Source: Mycobacterium scrofulaceum
Lineage (GTDB): Bacteria > Actinomycetota > Actinomycetes > Mycobacteriales > Mycobacteriaceae
Direction of reading: 5' to 3'
Assembly (NCBI RefSeq): GCF_001667885.1
Contig: NZ_LZJW01000062.1
Location: 37,827 to 101,826, forward strand
DNA length: 64,000 bases
This document shows, in pieces, positions 18,130 through 27,355 of this stretch (its first letter is position 1; each line of letters starts with the position of its first letter). Under the pieces are notes generated by a model that saw only the letters and a list, made by a program, of their open reading frames with translations, made no database searches and was not told where the DNA came from. The translations under genes were made by a program, and so were the position numbers.

Positions 18130-19227
18130 ATGAGCGAATTGCAGTTGCGTGCCGTCGTCGCCGACCGCCGCCTGGACGTGGAGTTCTCCGTGTCGGCGGG
18201 CGAGGTCCTCGCGGTCCTCGGGCCCAACGGCGCGGGCAAATCGACCGCGCTGCACGTCATCGCCGGGCTGATTCGCCCGGACCACGGGCTGGTGCGGTTG
18301 GGCGACCGGGTGCTGACCGACACCGCGGCCGGGGTGGATGTGGCGACCCATGACCGCCGCGTCGGCCTGCTGTTGCAGGACCCGTTGTTGTTCCCGCACA
18401 TGAGCGTTGCCGCCAACGTGGCCTTCGGGCCGCACAGCCGGCGCGGGTGGTTGCGTCCACGCCGGGCCGCGGGGCGGGCGGCGGCGCTGCGCTGGTTGCG
18501 CGAGGTGGACGCCGAGCGGTTCGCCGACCGCAAGGCGCGGCAGCTGTCCGGCGGGCAAGCCCAGCGCGTGGCGGTCGCGCGGGCGCTGGCCGCCGAGCCC
18601 GACGTGTTGTTGCTCGACGAGCCGCTGAACGGCCTCGACGTCGGGGCGGCCGCGGGCATCCGCGCGGTGCTGCGGCGTGTGGTTACCCGCACCGGCTGCG
18701 CGGTGGTCCTGATAACGCACGACCTGCTCGACGTGTTCACGCTGGCCGACCGGGTGCTGGTGCTGGAGTCCGGCAAGATCACCGAGAGCGGCCCCGTCTC
18801 CGAGGTGCTCACCGCGCCGCGCAGTCACTTCGGGGCGCGGATCGCGGGCATCAACCTGGTCAACGGGACCGCCGCCGCCGATGCGGCACTGGATGCGCGC
18901 TCGGGGATCCGCTGGCACGCGGCCCCGGGAGGTGACGAGCTCGCCGCCGGGCAGAACGCGATCGCGGTGTTCCCGCCGACGGCGGTGGCGGTGTATCGGG
19001 AGCGGCCGCACGGCAGCCCCCGGAACACGGTCGCGGTGACGGTGGCGGAGCTGGACATCCGCGGGGCGGCGGTGTTGGTGCGCGGGGAGCAGCAACCAGA
19101 CGGCGCGCCCGGCCTGGCCGCGGAGATCACGGTCGATGCCGCATCGGAGCTACGGCTGGCGCCCGGCGAAACGGTGTGGTTCTCGGTCAAAGCGCACGAG
19201 GTCGCGCTGTATCCGGCGGCGCACTGA
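18130..19227 (+). CDS. modC: Molybdate ABC transporter ATPase
   Basis: A 365-residue ATPase that energises molybdate import. Walker A GPNGAGKST (about residues 35-43), Q-loop LLLQDPLLFPHM, signature LSGGQAQRVAVARAL (about 138-152), Walker B VLLLDEPLNGLD and switch His in VLITHD are all present. The C-terminal third (from about residue 240) is a regulatory domain containing a MOP-like molybdate-binding segment (TVAELDIRGAAVLVRGEQ). The ATG at 18130 lies 8 bp after the modB stop, consistent with coupled translation. It is the last mod gene before apa. Confidence 0.94.
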   Translation: MSELQLRAVVADRRLDVEFSVSAGEVLAVLGPNGAGKSTALHVIAGLIRPDHGLVRLGDRVLTDTAAGVDVATHDRRVGLLLQDPLLFPHMSVAANVAFGPHSRRGWLRPRRAAGRAAALRWLREVDAERFADRKARQLSGGQAQRVAVARALAAEPDVLLLDEPLNGLDVGAAAGIRAVLRRVVTRTGCAVVLITHDLLDVFTLADRVLVLESGKITESGPVSEVLTAPRSHFGARIAGINLVNGTAAADAALDARSGIRWHAAPGGDELAAGQNAIAVFPPTAVAVYRERPHGSPRNTVAVTVAELDIRGAAVLVRGEQQPDGAPGLAAEITVDAASELRLAPGETVWFSVKAHEVALYPAAH

Positions 19228-19335
19228 GCGGTGAAATTGGGCGCCTGGTTGCACATCGGCAACATCGGCAAAACGACGATGCAATTGTCCGCAAGGCTCC
19301 TTGCGTCACAGCGGTAACACGGTAGGTTCGTCGCC

Positions 19336-20400
19336 ATGGAGCAGGTGGATCCGAACTCGACACGTCGCCGAGGCCTCTGGGCGACGCTGGCGATAGCCAC
19401 AGTGACCAGTGCCAGCGCCGTCACGATCGCATTGCCAGGAACCGCGCACGCCGACCCGGAGGTGCCGACCCCGGTCCCGCCGACGACCACGACGGCGCCG
19501 CCCCCGCCAGCCAACCCCGCGGCTCCCGCGACCACTCCGCCGCCGGCCGCGCCGGCGCCGGGCGCGCCTGCCGCACCGGTTGACCCGAACGCGCCACCAC
19601 CGCCGCCGGTCGACCCGAACGCACCGCCGCCGCCCCCCGTCGACCCGAACGCCGGGCGGGTCGCCAACGCCGTGGGCGGTTTCAGCTACGTCCTTCCGCC
19701 CGGCTGGGTGGAATCGGACGCGTCCCACCTCGACTACGGCTCGGCGCTGCTGAGCAAGACGACGGGACCGCCGCCGATGCCCGACCAGCCGCCGCCGGTC
19801 GCCAACGACACCCGCATCGTGATGGGGCGGTTGGACCAGAAGCTTTACGCCAGCGCCGAAGCCAACAACGCCAAGGCCGCCGTGCGGCTCGGCTCGGACA
19901 TGGGTGAGTTCTTCCTGCCGTACCCGGGCACCCGGATCAACCAGGAGGCGACACCGCTCACCGGGGCCAACGGCATCACGGGCAGCGCCTCTTACTACGA
20001 GGTCAAGTTCAGCGACTCGTCCAAGCCCAACGGCCAGATCTGGACGGGCGTGGTTGGCCTGCCCGCGGCGAACACGCCCACCGGCGCACCGCCGCAGCGC
20101 TGGTTCGTGGTCTGGCTCGGCACGGCCAACGACCCGGTGGACAAGGGCGCGGCCAAGGCGCTGGCCGAGTCGATCCAACCTTGGGCGGGCCCGCCGGCGC
20201 CCGCCGCCGGCGCCCCGCCGGCTCCGGGAACCCAACCCGCACCGGCAGCACCACCGCCCGCAGCAGGCCAACCTGCACCGGCGGCCCCGGCAGCACCGGC
20301 GGCGCCCGGAGCGCCCTCGCCGGCACCGGCGGCTCCCGCTCCGGCGGGGGAGGTCAGCCCCACCCCGGTGCCGGCACCACAGCGGACGCAATCGACCTGA
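19336..20400 (+). CDS. apa: Alanine-proline-rich secreted glycoprotein antigen
   Basis: A 354-residue secreted protein, the Apa (45/47 kDa, also called ModD) antigen. The signal peptide runs over residues 1-39 with cleavage after AHA. The mature N terminus is Pro/Ala/Thr-rich, including threonine clusters like those mannosylated in M. tuberculosis Apa and a 10-residue repeat [10 protein letters not shown] (81-106). The central globular fibronectin-attachment domain spans about 105-290 ([20 protein letters not shown] onward). The C terminus is again Pro/Ala-rich. The name modD is historical; no role in molybdate transport is established. A 108-bp gap separates it from modC. Confidence 0.95.
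   Translation: MEQVDPNSTRRRGLWATLAIATVTSASAVTIALPGTAHADPEVPTPVPPTTTTAPPPPANPAAPATTPPPAAPAPGAPAAPVDPNAPPPPPVDPNAPPPPPVDPNAGRVANAVGGFSYVLPPGWVESDASHLDYGSALLSKTTGPPPMPDQPPPVANDTRIVMGRLDQKLYASAEANNAKAAVRLGSDMGEFFLPYPGTRINQEATPLTGANGITGSASYYEVKFSDSSKPNGQIWTGVVGLPAANTPTGAPPQRWFVVWLGTANDPVDKGAAKALAESIQPWAGPPAPAAGAPPAPGTQPAPAAPPPAAGQPAPAAPAAPAAPGAPSPAPAAPAPAGEVSPTPVPAPQRTQST
19576..19653 (+). repeat. 30-bp tandem repeat inside apa
   Basis: Two complete copies and one partial copy of a unit encoding [10 protein letters not shown] (residues 81-106 of Apa). Third-base differences between copies show it is not a very recent duplication. Copy number could vary between strains. Confidence 0.8.
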
Positions 20401-20490
20401 CCCCCCGGTCGGGGCGCCGCGATGGTGGGCGAACCGTCGCCGAACGCGGACCTTTTTCGTTACGCAAAGCGGGTATACCGAACTGACGGC

Positions 20491-20520
20491 CCAGCAATTC
20501 GCTGGGCTTTGCCAGCGAAT
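20491..20520 (+). promoter_or_regulatory. Overlapping hairpins in the leader of the Rv1861-like gene
   Basis: ATTCGCTGG (20497-20505) pairs perfectly with CCAGCGAAT (20512-20520), with a 6-nt loop, ending two nt before the AAGGAG ribosome-binding site (20523-20528). A competing hairpin uses CCAGC (20491-20495) with GCTGG (20501-20505). The two are mutually exclusive, so the segment could affect translation start, or it could end transcription from apa. Confidence 0.45.
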
Positions 20521-20534
20521 GCAAGGAGACCCGC

Positions 20535-20834
20535 ATGGACGTCATGGCAGCAACCGAATATCTGGCCCGCTCAACCACGTTCACGAGCGTGGGCATCATC
20601 GGATACATCATTATCGGTGGTCTGGCCGGCGCGCTCGCCAGCAAGATCATCCGCGGCAGTGGCGCCGGCATCCTGATGGACATCGTCATCGGCATCATCG
20701 GCGCGTTGATCGGCGGCTTCATTCTGAGCTTCTTCGTCAACACCGCCGGCGGCGGCCTGATCTTCACCTTCTTCACCGCACTGCTCGGATCGCTGATCCT
20801 GCTCTGGATCGTCGGGATGCTGCGCCGGACGTAG
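20535..20834 (+). CDS. Small GlsB/YeaQ/YmgE-type membrane protein (Rv1861-like)
   Basis: A 99-residue, very hydrophobic protein with about three transmembrane helices. The glycine-rich segments GIIGYIIIGGLAGALASKII and IIGALIGGFILS are typical of the GlsB/YeaQ/YmgE (transglycosylase-associated) family. Many members are stress-induced; no biochemical function is established. A good AAGGAG site lies 6 nt before the ATG at 20535; an in-frame ATG three codons later is an alternative. It lies 134 bp after apa and 49 bp before adhA on the same strand. Confidence 0.82.
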   Translation: MDVMAATEYLARSTTFTSVGIIGYIIIGGLAGALASKIIRGSGAGILMDIVIGIIGALIGGFILSFFVNTAGGGLIFTFFTALLGSLILLWIVGMLRRT

Positions 20835-20883
20835 ACCAAAGTCAACGCGTTGCGGCCGTGGCGGTTGGCGGCATGATTGACCA

Positions 20884-21912
20884 ATGATTGCGCCGCTCTC
20901 CACCACGGCCATGCGCGCATGGCGGGTGCGTCAACCCGGCCCGATGGCCACCGCACCCCTCGAGCAAGTGACCTCCGAGGTGCCACGGCCCGGGCCGTCG
21001 GAATTGCTGGTCGCCGTGCGGGCCTGCGGTGTGTGCCGCACCGACCTGCACGTCACCGAGGGCGACCTGCCCGTGCACCGCGAACACGTCACGCCCGGCC
21101 ACGAGGTGGTCGGGGAGGTCGTGGAAATGGGCTCGCAGGCGGGCGACGCGTTTCGGGTGGGAGACCGGGTCGGCATCGCCTGGCTACGCCACACCTGCGG
21201 GGTGTGCAAGTACTGCCGCCGCGGTGACGAGAACCTGTGCCCCCAGTCCCGCTACACCGGCTGGGACGCCGACGGCGGGTACGCCGAATTCGCCACGGTT
21301 CCCGCCGCTTTCGCGCATCCGCTGCCCGCCGGCTACAGCGACAGCGAGCTCGCGCCGCTGCTGTGCGCCGGCATCATCGGCTACCGCTCGCTGCTGCGCG
21401 CCGACCTGCCGCCGGGCGGACGGCTCGGGCTGTACGGGTTTGGCGGCAGCGCCCACATCACCGCGCAGGTCGCGTTGGCGCAGGGCGCCGAGGTGCACGT
21501 GATGACCCGCGGAGCCGAGGCACGTGAGCTCGCCATGCAGCTCGGCGCGGCGTCGGCGCAGGGCGCGGCCGACCCGCCGCCGGTGCCGCTGGATGCGGCG
21601 ATCCTGTTCGCCCCAGTCGGGGATCTGGTGTTGCCCGCCCTGGAGGCCTTGGACCGCGGCGGCACGTTGGCGATCGCCGGCATCCACCTGTCCGACATCC
21701 CGGTCCTCAATTACCAGCGCCACCTGTTCCAGGAGCGTCAGGTCCGCTCGGTCACGTCCAACACCCGGGCCGACGCGCGGGCGTTCCTCGACTTCGCGGA
21801 CGAGCATCACATCGAGGTGACCACGCCGGAATACCCGCTGGACCAAGCGGATCGGGCGCTGGCGGATCTGAGCGCCGGCCACATCGCCGGCGCGGCGGTG
21901 CTGCTGGTGTGA
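20884..21912 (+). CDS. adhA: Zinc-dependent alcohol dehydrogenase
   Basis: A medium-chain dehydrogenase/reductase. The catalytic zinc region is [14 protein letters not shown] with GHEVVGEV downstream. The structural zinc lobe has four Cys in [15 protein letters not shown]. The NAD(P) fold carries [11 protein letters not shown]. It probably oxidises a primary alcohol or reduces an aldehyde; the substrate is unknown. I list the ATG at 20884 (342 residues), but the ATG at 20911 ([10 protein letters not shown]) fits the usual MDR start better and is a real alternative. It is the homologue of Rv1862 and ends 5 bp from the convergent CPBP gene. Confidence 0.9.
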   Translation: MIAPLSTTAMRAWRVRQPGPMATAPLEQVTSEVPRPGPSELLVAVRACGVCRTDLHVTEGDLPVHREHVTPGHEVVGEVVEMGSQAGDAFRVGDRVGIAWLRHTCGVCKYCRRGDENLCPQSRYTGWDADGGYAEFATVPAAFAHPLPAGYSDSELAPLLCAGIIGYRSLLRADLPPGGRLGLYGFGGSAHITAQVALAQGAEVHVMTRGAEARELAMQLGAASAQGAADPPPVPLDAAILFAPVGDLVLPALEALDRGGTLAIAGIHLSDIPVLNYQRHLFQERQVRSVTSNTRADARAFLDFADEHHIEVTTPEYPLDQADRALADLSAGHIAGAAVLLV

Positions 21913-21917
21913 GCGCC

Positions 21918-22679
21918 TCAGCTGGTCAGGTGCCACACCAGCGCGGCGGCCAGCGCACCGAGCCCGTTCAGCGACCAGTGCAACGCGATCGGCGCGATCA
22001 GGCTGCCGCTGCGCCGGCGTAGCCAGCTGAAGACGAAGCCGGCAGCCCCGGTGGCCAGCACCGCCCCGGCGACGCCCGCCAGCATCCCCGCGATGCCGCC
22101 GCCGAACAAGCGGGTGAAGCCGACGTTACTGCTGGTCAGACCGAGCGACGTCGCGACGTGCCACAGGCCGAACAGCAGCGACCCCGCCAGCGCGACCCCG
22201 CGGAAACCCCAGGCCCGGTGCAGCGCGCCGTGCAGCACGCCCCGAAACGCCAGCTCCTCCGGGATCACGGTTTGCAGCGGGATGATCACCATCGAGGCGA
22301 TCAGCGCGCCGGACACCGTGGCGTAGCGGTGGTTGAGGAACATCGGCCGGGTTATCGGAAGCAGCACCCCGACAGCGATCACGGAGGCCACGACCAGGAC
22401 CGCGACCACGGCGTAGCCCAACCCCGACTTCCAGTGTTCGCGCCCCAGACCCAGGTCAGCCCAGTCCAAACCGTTGGCGCGCATCAGGAACACCAGCCCG
22501 ACGGCTGCGGCGGGAACGACGCAGATGCCGGCCCAGGGGGTGGTGAAGTGCGCGACCAGGTTGGTCAGTACCAGCACCAGCACGACGACGGCGATGTCGA
22601 TGTGGAGCCGAAACCGGTTCAGCGCCGACAGCTGCGCGAGCACCGGGTGGGTGTCAGCGATAGCGGGCGCCTCGAGCAT
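21918..22679 (-). CDS. CPBP family intramembrane metalloprotease (Rv1863c-like)
   Basis: A 253-residue polytopic membrane protein with about seven or eight hydrophobic helices. The CPBP/CAAX (Abi) signature is present: PEELAFRGVLHG (EExxxR) near the middle, the second motif LLFGLWHV and the third motif LHWSLNG. Such proteins are glutamic-type intramembrane proteases; the target here is unknown. It is convergent with adhA (stops 5 bp apart), and 142 bp separate it from the phosphoketolase gene upstream. Confidence 0.86.
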   Translation of the reverse strand: MLEAPAIADTHPVLAQLSALNRFRLHIDIAVVVLVLVLTNLVAHFTTPWAGICVVPAAAVGLVFLMRANGLDWADLGLGREHWKSGLGYAVVAVLVVASVIAVGVLLPITRPMFLNHRYATVSGALIASMVIIPLQTVIPEELAFRGVLHGALHRAWGFRGVALAGSLLFGLWHVATSLGLTSSNVGFTRLFGGGIAGMLAGVAGAVLATGAAGFVFSWLRRRSGSLIAPIALHWSLNGLGALAAALVWHLTS

Positions 22680-22821
22680 TCGGCCAGTTTACCGGTGAGC
22701 CGACGGCCATGACGGTTCGTCCAGATTGCCGCCAGGGCTGTAGTCGGCGCCCGAAACGCGACCCTGACGGCAACCTCGACGTCAGCGGCCGTCCCAGGTC
22801 AGATCCGTCGTCTCGCTCCCA

Positions 22822-25224
22822 TCACTCACTACGTTCGTTCTGCTCGCTCGACTCCCAGGTCCAATTGGCGATCCGCGGGTCGTCCTCGCCGTGCTCGCGC
22901 GTGTAGATGCGGGCCGCGAGCCGCGCGTCGACCATGCGCTGGCGCAACACGGCGGCCTTGCTGGCCAGGCCGTCGACCCGGTCGATGACGTCCATCACCA
23001 AATGGAAGCGGTCCAGATCGTTGAGCATCACCATGTCGAACGGCGTCGTCGTGGTCCCGCGCTCCTTGAATCCGCGCACGTGGATGCGCGGGTGATTGAT
23101 CCGGCGGTAGGTCAGCCGGTGGATGAGCCACGGGTAGCCGTGGTAGGCGAAGATCACCGGCTTGTCGCGGGTGAACAGCGCGTCGAACTCCCGATCCGGC
23201 AGGCCGTGTGGGTGCTCGGAATCCGGCTGCAGGCGCATCAGGTCGACGACGTTGACCACCCGGACCGCCAGCTCCGGCACCTCGCGGCGCAGGATGTCGG
23301 CGGCGGCCAGGGTTTCCAGCGTCGGGACGTCGCCGGCGCAGGCCAGCACCGCGTCCGGTTCGGCGCCTAAAGACTTAGCCGTGCTCGCCCACGGCCAGAT
23401 GCCCACGCCGCGCGCGCAGTGCGCGATGGCCTGGTCCATGTCGAGGTAAGCCAACGCGGGCTGCTTGCCCGCGACGATGACGTTGATGTAGTCGCGACTG
23501 CGCAGGCAGTGGTCAGCCACCGACAGCAGCGTGTTGCCGTCCGGCGGCAGGTACACCCGGGTCAATTCCGCCCGCTTGTTGGCCACCAGGTCGATGAACC
23601 CGGGGTCCTGGTGCGACGCGCCGTTGTGGTCCTGGCGCCACACGTGCGAGGACAGCAGGTAGTTCAGCGACGCGATCGGCCGCCGCCAGGGCAGCTCCAG
23701 GCTGGTGGCAAGCCATTTCGCGTGCTGGTTGAGCATCGAGTCGACGATGTGGACGAACGCCTCGTAGCAGTTGAACAGCCCGTGCCGGCCGGTGAGCAGA
23801 TAGCCCTCCAGCCAGCCCTGGCACAGGTGCTCGGAAAGCACCTCCATGACGCGGCCGTCGGGCGCGAGGTGCTCGTCGTCGGGACCGATCTCCGAGAGCC
23901 ACACCTTGTCGGTCGACCCGTAGACCGCGTCCAGCCGGTTGGATGCGGTCTCATCGGGCCCCATCAGGCGGAACCGGTCGGAGTTACGGGCGATCACGTC
24001 CCGCAGGAAGGTGCCGAGCACCCGGGTCGCCTCGTGCGTCGAGGCCGCGGGCCGCGGCACGTCGACCGCGTAGTCGCGGAAGTCCGGGAGGTCGAGGTCG
24101 TGCAGCAACAGGCCACCGTTGGCGTGCGGGTTGGCGCTCATCCGGCGGTCACCGCTGGGGGCCAGCGCCCGCAGCTCGGCGCGCAGCCGGCCGTCGCCGT
24201 CGAACAGTTCCTCGGGCCGATAGCTGCGCAGCCACTCCTCGAGCTGGGCGCGGTGCTGCGGGTTGTCGTGCGTCTCGGCCAGCGGGACCTGATGCGACCG
24301 CCAGGTGCCCTCCACCTTCTTGCCGTCCACCACCTTCGGGCCGGTCCAGCCCTTGGGCGTGCGCAGCACGATCATCGGCCACACCGGCCGCTCGGTCCGG
24401 TCACCGTTGCGGGCCTCCCGCTGGATAGCCGCGATGTCGTCGAACGCGTCGTCGAGCGCGGCGGCCAGTTGCTGGTGCACGTTCGCCGGGTCGTCACCGG
24501 CGACCGTGATCGGCCGGTAGCCGTAACCCCGCAGCAGGGCCTCGAGTTCGGCGTGCGGGATGCGCGCCAGCACGGTCGGGTTGGCGATCTTGTAGCCGTT
24601 GAGCGCGAGGATGGGCAGCACCGCGCCGTCGGTGGCCGGGTTAAGGAACTTGTTGGAGTGCCAGCTGGCCGCCAGCGGGCCGGTCTCGGCTTCGCCGTCG
24701 CCGACCACGCAGGCCACGACCAGATCCGGGTTGTCGAAGGCCGCGCCGTAGGCGTGCACCAGCGCGTAGCCGAGTTCACCGCCCTCGTGGATCGAGCCGG
24801 GCGTCTGGGCGGCGACGTGGCTGGGGATGCCGCCGGGAAAAGAGAACTGCCGGAACAGCTTTCGCAGCCCTTCCGCGTCCTGCTCGATCCCGGTGTACAC
24901 CTCGCTGTAGGTGCCCTCGAGATAGGCGTTGGCGACCAGCGCCGGGCCGCCGTGGCCGGGCCCGGTGACGTAGATGACGCTGGCGTCGCGCTCGCGGATG
25001 ATCCGGTTGAGGTGCGTGTAGATGAGGTTCAGCCCCGGGGTGGTGCCCCAGTGTCCCAGCAGCCGCGGTTTGACGTGCTCGGGCGACAGCGGTTCGTTCA
25101 GCAGAGGGTTGTCCAGCAGGTAGATCTGCCCAACGGAAACGTAATTGGCGGCGCGCCAATACGCGTTGATCAGGTCGAGTTCGTCGTCGGCAAGGGGAGC
25201 GGTTGTCTGGGTTTCTAGGCTCAC
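22822..25224 (-). CDS. xfp: Phosphoketolase (xylulose-5-P/fructose-6-P)
   Basis: An 800-residue thiamine-diphosphate enzyme that cleaves xylulose 5-phosphate (and often fructose 6-phosphate) with phosphate to acetyl phosphate and an aldose phosphate. Family blocks are seen in order: [65 protein letters not shown], the ThDP motif [11 protein letters not shown], and [17 protein letters not shown]. The open frame continues into the upstream gene region, so I set the start at the GTG at 25222-25224, where homology begins. In H37Rv, as I recall, no phosphoketolase lies between the Rv1863c and Rv1865c homologues. No acetate kinase gene is adjacent. Confidence 0.95.
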   Translation of the reverse strand: MSLETQTTAPLADDELDLINAYWRAANYVSVGQIYLLDNPLLNEPLSPEHVKPRLLGHWGTTPGLNLIYTHLNRIIRERDASVIYVTGPGHGGPALVANAYLEGTYSEVYTGIEQDAEGLRKLFRQFSFPGGIPSHVAAQTPGSIHEGGELGYALVHAYGAAFDNPDLVVACVVGDGEAETGPLAASWHSNKFLNPATDGAVLPILALNGYKIANPTVLARIPHAELEALLRGYGYRPITVAGDDPANVHQQLAAALDDAFDDIAAIQREARNGDRTERPVWPMIVLRTPKGWTGPKVVDGKKVEGTWRSHQVPLAETHDNPQHRAQLEEWLRSYRPEELFDGDGRLRAELRALAPSGDRRMSANPHANGGLLLHDLDLPDFRDYAVDVPRPAASTHEATRVLGTFLRDVIARNSDRFRLMGPDETASNRLDAVYGSTDKVWLSEIGPDDEHLAPDGRVMEVLSEHLCQGWLEGYLLTGRHGLFNCYEAFVHIVDSMLNQHAKWLATSLELPWRRPIASLNYLLSSHVWRQDHNGASHQDPGFIDLVANKRAELTRVYLPPDGNTLLSVADHCLRSRDYINVIVAGKQPALAYLDMDQAIAHCARGVGIWPWASTAKSLGAEPDAVLACAGDVPTLETLAAADILRREVPELAVRVVNVVDLMRLQPDSEHPHGLPDREFDALFTRDKPVIFAYHGYPWLIHRLTYRRINHPRIHVRGFKERGTTTTPFDMVMLNDLDRFHLVMDVIDRVDGLASKAAVLRQRMVDARLAARIYTREHGEDDPRIANWTWESSEQNERSE

Positions 25225-25278
25225 TCCGCCGATTGTCCGCGCTCGCGGTGAACGACGCCCGACGCGGTGCCGCCGATG

Positions 25279-25348
25279 GCCGACTACTCCTGATGGCGGC
25301 GACCCGCTTCGCCCGGCTCCGCCGCGCTCGCGATCGCCGACTACTCCT
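25279..25348. repeat. Direct repeat between phosphoketolase and SDR genes
   Basis: GCCGACTACTCCT occurs at 25279-25291 and again at 25336-25348. The second copy covers the end of the SDR gene, including its stop codon. The 44 bp between them read as a GC-rich spacer of the kind (GACCCGCTTCGCCCGGCTCC) I associate with dispersed intergenic sequence in M. avium relatives; that association is from memory and unverified. Confidence 0.45.
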
Positions 25349-26189
25349 CGCCGCGGGCCCGCGACTCGTAGGCCCTGCGCTGCTCGGCGTCGACGTGGTC
25401 GGTGAAGACGTGCTCGCCGCCGAGCGCGCGGTTGAGCCCCTCGGACAGCGCGCGCGGCAGGAACTTCTGCGACGCGATGATCGCGCCGGCCGTCTTCGTA
25501 ACCCGCACTCGCGGCCGGGGATGCGCCACCAGCGTGACGATCGCCTCCGCGATGTCGGCCGGCTCGGCGTTCTTGATGCCCTTGGCCCCGGACGTGCCGG
25601 CGATCAGCTCGGTGTTCACGAACGTCGGCATGACGACCGAGAACTTCACCCCCGACCGGCGGTATTCGATCCGCGCGGCGTCGGTGAACCCGATCACCGC
25701 GTGCTTGCTGGCGCAGTAGGTCGCCGCCCCGGCGATGTACGTCTCGCCGGCGAGCGAAGCGATGTTGATGACGTGTCCGGATCCGCGGGGCACCATGCGC
25801 TGGGCCGCCAGCTTGCTGCCCAAGATCACGCCGTAGACGTTGATGTCCAGGACGCGCCGGGTGACGGCGTCCGACTCGTCGACGATCCGTCCGAGCGGCA
25901 TGATCCCGGCGTTGTTGACCAGCACGTCGATCGGGCCCAGCTGGCGCTCGACCTCGTCCAGGAAGTCCGAGAACGAATGCGGGTCGGCGACGTCGAGTTT
26001 GCCGTACACGTCCAGGCCCAGGGCGGCGCCGGACTCCTTCACCCGGACCTCGTCGATGTCGCCGATCGCCACCTTGGCGCCCAGATTGTGCAAGGCGGTC
26101 GCGGTGGCCAGCCCGATTCCCCGGGCGCCGCCGGTGATCACGATGACCTTGCCGCGGACCTTCAGCCCGACGGATGCCGTGTCTGCCAT
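25341..26189 (-). CDS. Short-chain dehydrogenase/reductase (Rv1865c-like)
   Basis: A 282-residue classical SDR. The cofactor motif is [12 protein letters not shown] (TGxxxGxG), the NNAG motif is [10 protein letters not shown], and the active site is complete with Ser in INIASLAGE and YCASK (YxxxK). It would oxidise or reduce a hydroxyl or keto group with NAD(P)(H); the substrate is unknown. A C-terminal extension of about 40 residues ([20 protein letters not shown] onward) is shared by mycobacterial SDRs that lie near lipid genes. It is divergent from the GNAT gene (98 bp). Confidence 0.9.
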   Translation of the reverse strand: MADTASVGLKVRGKVIVITGGARGIGLATATALHNLGAKVAIGDIDEVRVKESGAALGLDVYGKLDVADPHSFSDFLDEVERQLGPIDVLVNNAGIMPLGRIVDESDAVTRRVLDINVYGVILGSKLAAQRMVPRGSGHVINIASLAGETYIAGAATYCASKHAVIGFTDAARIEYRRSGVKFSVVMPTFVNTELIAGTSGAKGIKNAEPADIAEAIVTLVAHPRPRVRVTKTAGAIIASQKFLPRALSEGLNRALGGEHVFTDHVDAEQRRAYESRARGEE

Positions 26190-26287
26190 TTTCCCTACCC
26201 TCCGGATTCTTGACGGGTGTCAACTGGGCAACCTGGTAAGCACAGCACTCGGCGTCAGGCTGCGCAACAACCGTGGATACTGCAACG

Positions 26288-26797
26288 ATGACCGAGGTGC
26301 GGACGGCCGTCCCGGCTGACGCTCACGAGGTGGCCCGCCTGCACGTGCGGGCGTGGCGGTCGGCGTACCGCGGCCTGATCGCCCCGGACTACCTGGACAG
26401 TCTGACCCCGGAGGCGGTGGCCGATCGGTACACCTTCGGCCGCGTGGGATTGCGGATGCCGTCCACCTTGGTCGCCGTCGACGGCCCCGCGATTCGCGGC
26501 TTCGCCACCGCGGGCCTGTGCCGTGACGGTGAGCTACCGAACGTCGGTGAGCTGATGGCTCTTTACGTCGATCCGGCACACGTGGGCGCGGGCGTGGGCG
26601 CCCTGCTGCTGACGGCGGCCCGTGCCCGGCTGCGGGCGGTCGGGGTGACCGAGGCCGCGTTGTGGGTGTTGGACGCGAACACCCGCGCCCGGCGGTTCTA
26701 CGAACGCGACGGTTGGCGGCCCGACGGAGCCTGCCGCACAAGCCTTTTCGGTGATCAAACGTCGCGATTGGTGCGTTATCGGCTGGAGCCGGTGTAG
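26288..26797 (+). CDS. GNAT family N-acetyltransferase
   Basis: A 169-residue single GNAT domain. The acetyl-CoA site is [15 protein letters not shown] (R/QxxGxG/A type loop), preceded by the strand ELMALY and followed by [20 protein letters not shown], the usual C-terminal part of the fold. The acceptor is unknown. I chose the ATG at 26288 ([19 protein letters not shown]) because the fold starts there; a GTG five codons upstream is possible. It is convergent with the DUF427 gene, 4 bp apart. Confidence 0.88.
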   Translation: MTEVRTAVPADAHEVARLHVRAWRSAYRGLIAPDYLDSLTPEAVADRYTFGRVGLRMPSTLVAVDGPAIRGFATAGLCRDGELPNVGELMALYVDPAHVGAGVGALLLTAARARLRAVGVTEAALWVLDANTRARRFYERDGWRPDGACRTSLFGDQTSRLVRYRLEPV

Positions 26798-26801
26798 CGC
26801 G

Positions 26802-27299
26802 TCACCAGCCCGTCGAGCCGGGAACGCCTTTGAACGGGCCACTCACCCAGCTGGTGATCCAGCCGCCGTAGAAACCGCCGGGTTGGGGCTCGACGACCTC
26901 TCCGTTGACCGTGCAGCGATCGACGTTGGCGGCCATCACCGCGACCGCCCCGGCGATAGCTTCGAATCCCGGCGTCGGATTCAGATAGGTCCAGGCGGAT
27001 TTCGGAGCAACGACGTCACCGGCGAGCAGGTCGTAATAGGTGGCCCGGCCTTTCCATTCACACCACGAACTGCCGGACGTCTGGCGCAGCGCCCCTTCGG
27101 CGAAAGCCTCGCGCGGCAGGTAGTAGGTCGGCGGGTGACTCGTCTCGAGCACCCGCCAGGCCTGGCGGGTGGAGGCGACGACGTCACCGCCCAGCTCCAC
27201 GGTGATTCGACCGGTGAACGGCTCGACTCGGGGTGGGCGTGGGTAGTCCCACACCGACTCCCGGTGGGGTCCGGCACTTCCGGATGTGGAGCGGCTCAT
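26802..27299 (-). CDS. DUF427 domain protein
   Basis: A 165-residue protein matching the DUF427 pattern: the strand ITVELGGDVVASTRQAWRVL, the motif PPTYYLPREA, the aromatic SSWCEWKGRATYYDL, and the AWTYLNPTPGFEAIAG region followed by VDRCTVNGEVVEPQPGGFYG. The fold is a small beta barrel of unknown biochemical role, common in actinobacteria. The ATG is at 27297-27299. It follows the secreted phosphoesterase gene on the same strand after 56 bp, but a functional link is not evident. Confidence 0.85.
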   Translation of the reverse strand: MSRSTSGSAGPHRESVWDYPRPPRVEPFTGRITVELGGDVVASTRQAWRVLETSHPPTYYLPREAFAEGALRQTSGSSWCEWKGRATYYDLLAGDVVAPKSAWTYLNPTPGFEAIAGAVAVMAANVDRCTVNGEVVEPQPGGFYGGWITSWVSGPFKGVPGSTGW

Positions 27300-27355
27300 G
27301 GGCGTTGCCTCGAATCGTCGATTCCTGCGTATCTCCCGACGAGGCTACGACCCAT

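Noticed and set aside
25225..26223. N-terminal extension of the phosphoketolase open frame to 26223
   Set aside because: The frame runs on through the SDR gene in another phase. Homology starts at the GTG 25224, and the extra part is Arg/Gly-rich shadow sequence.
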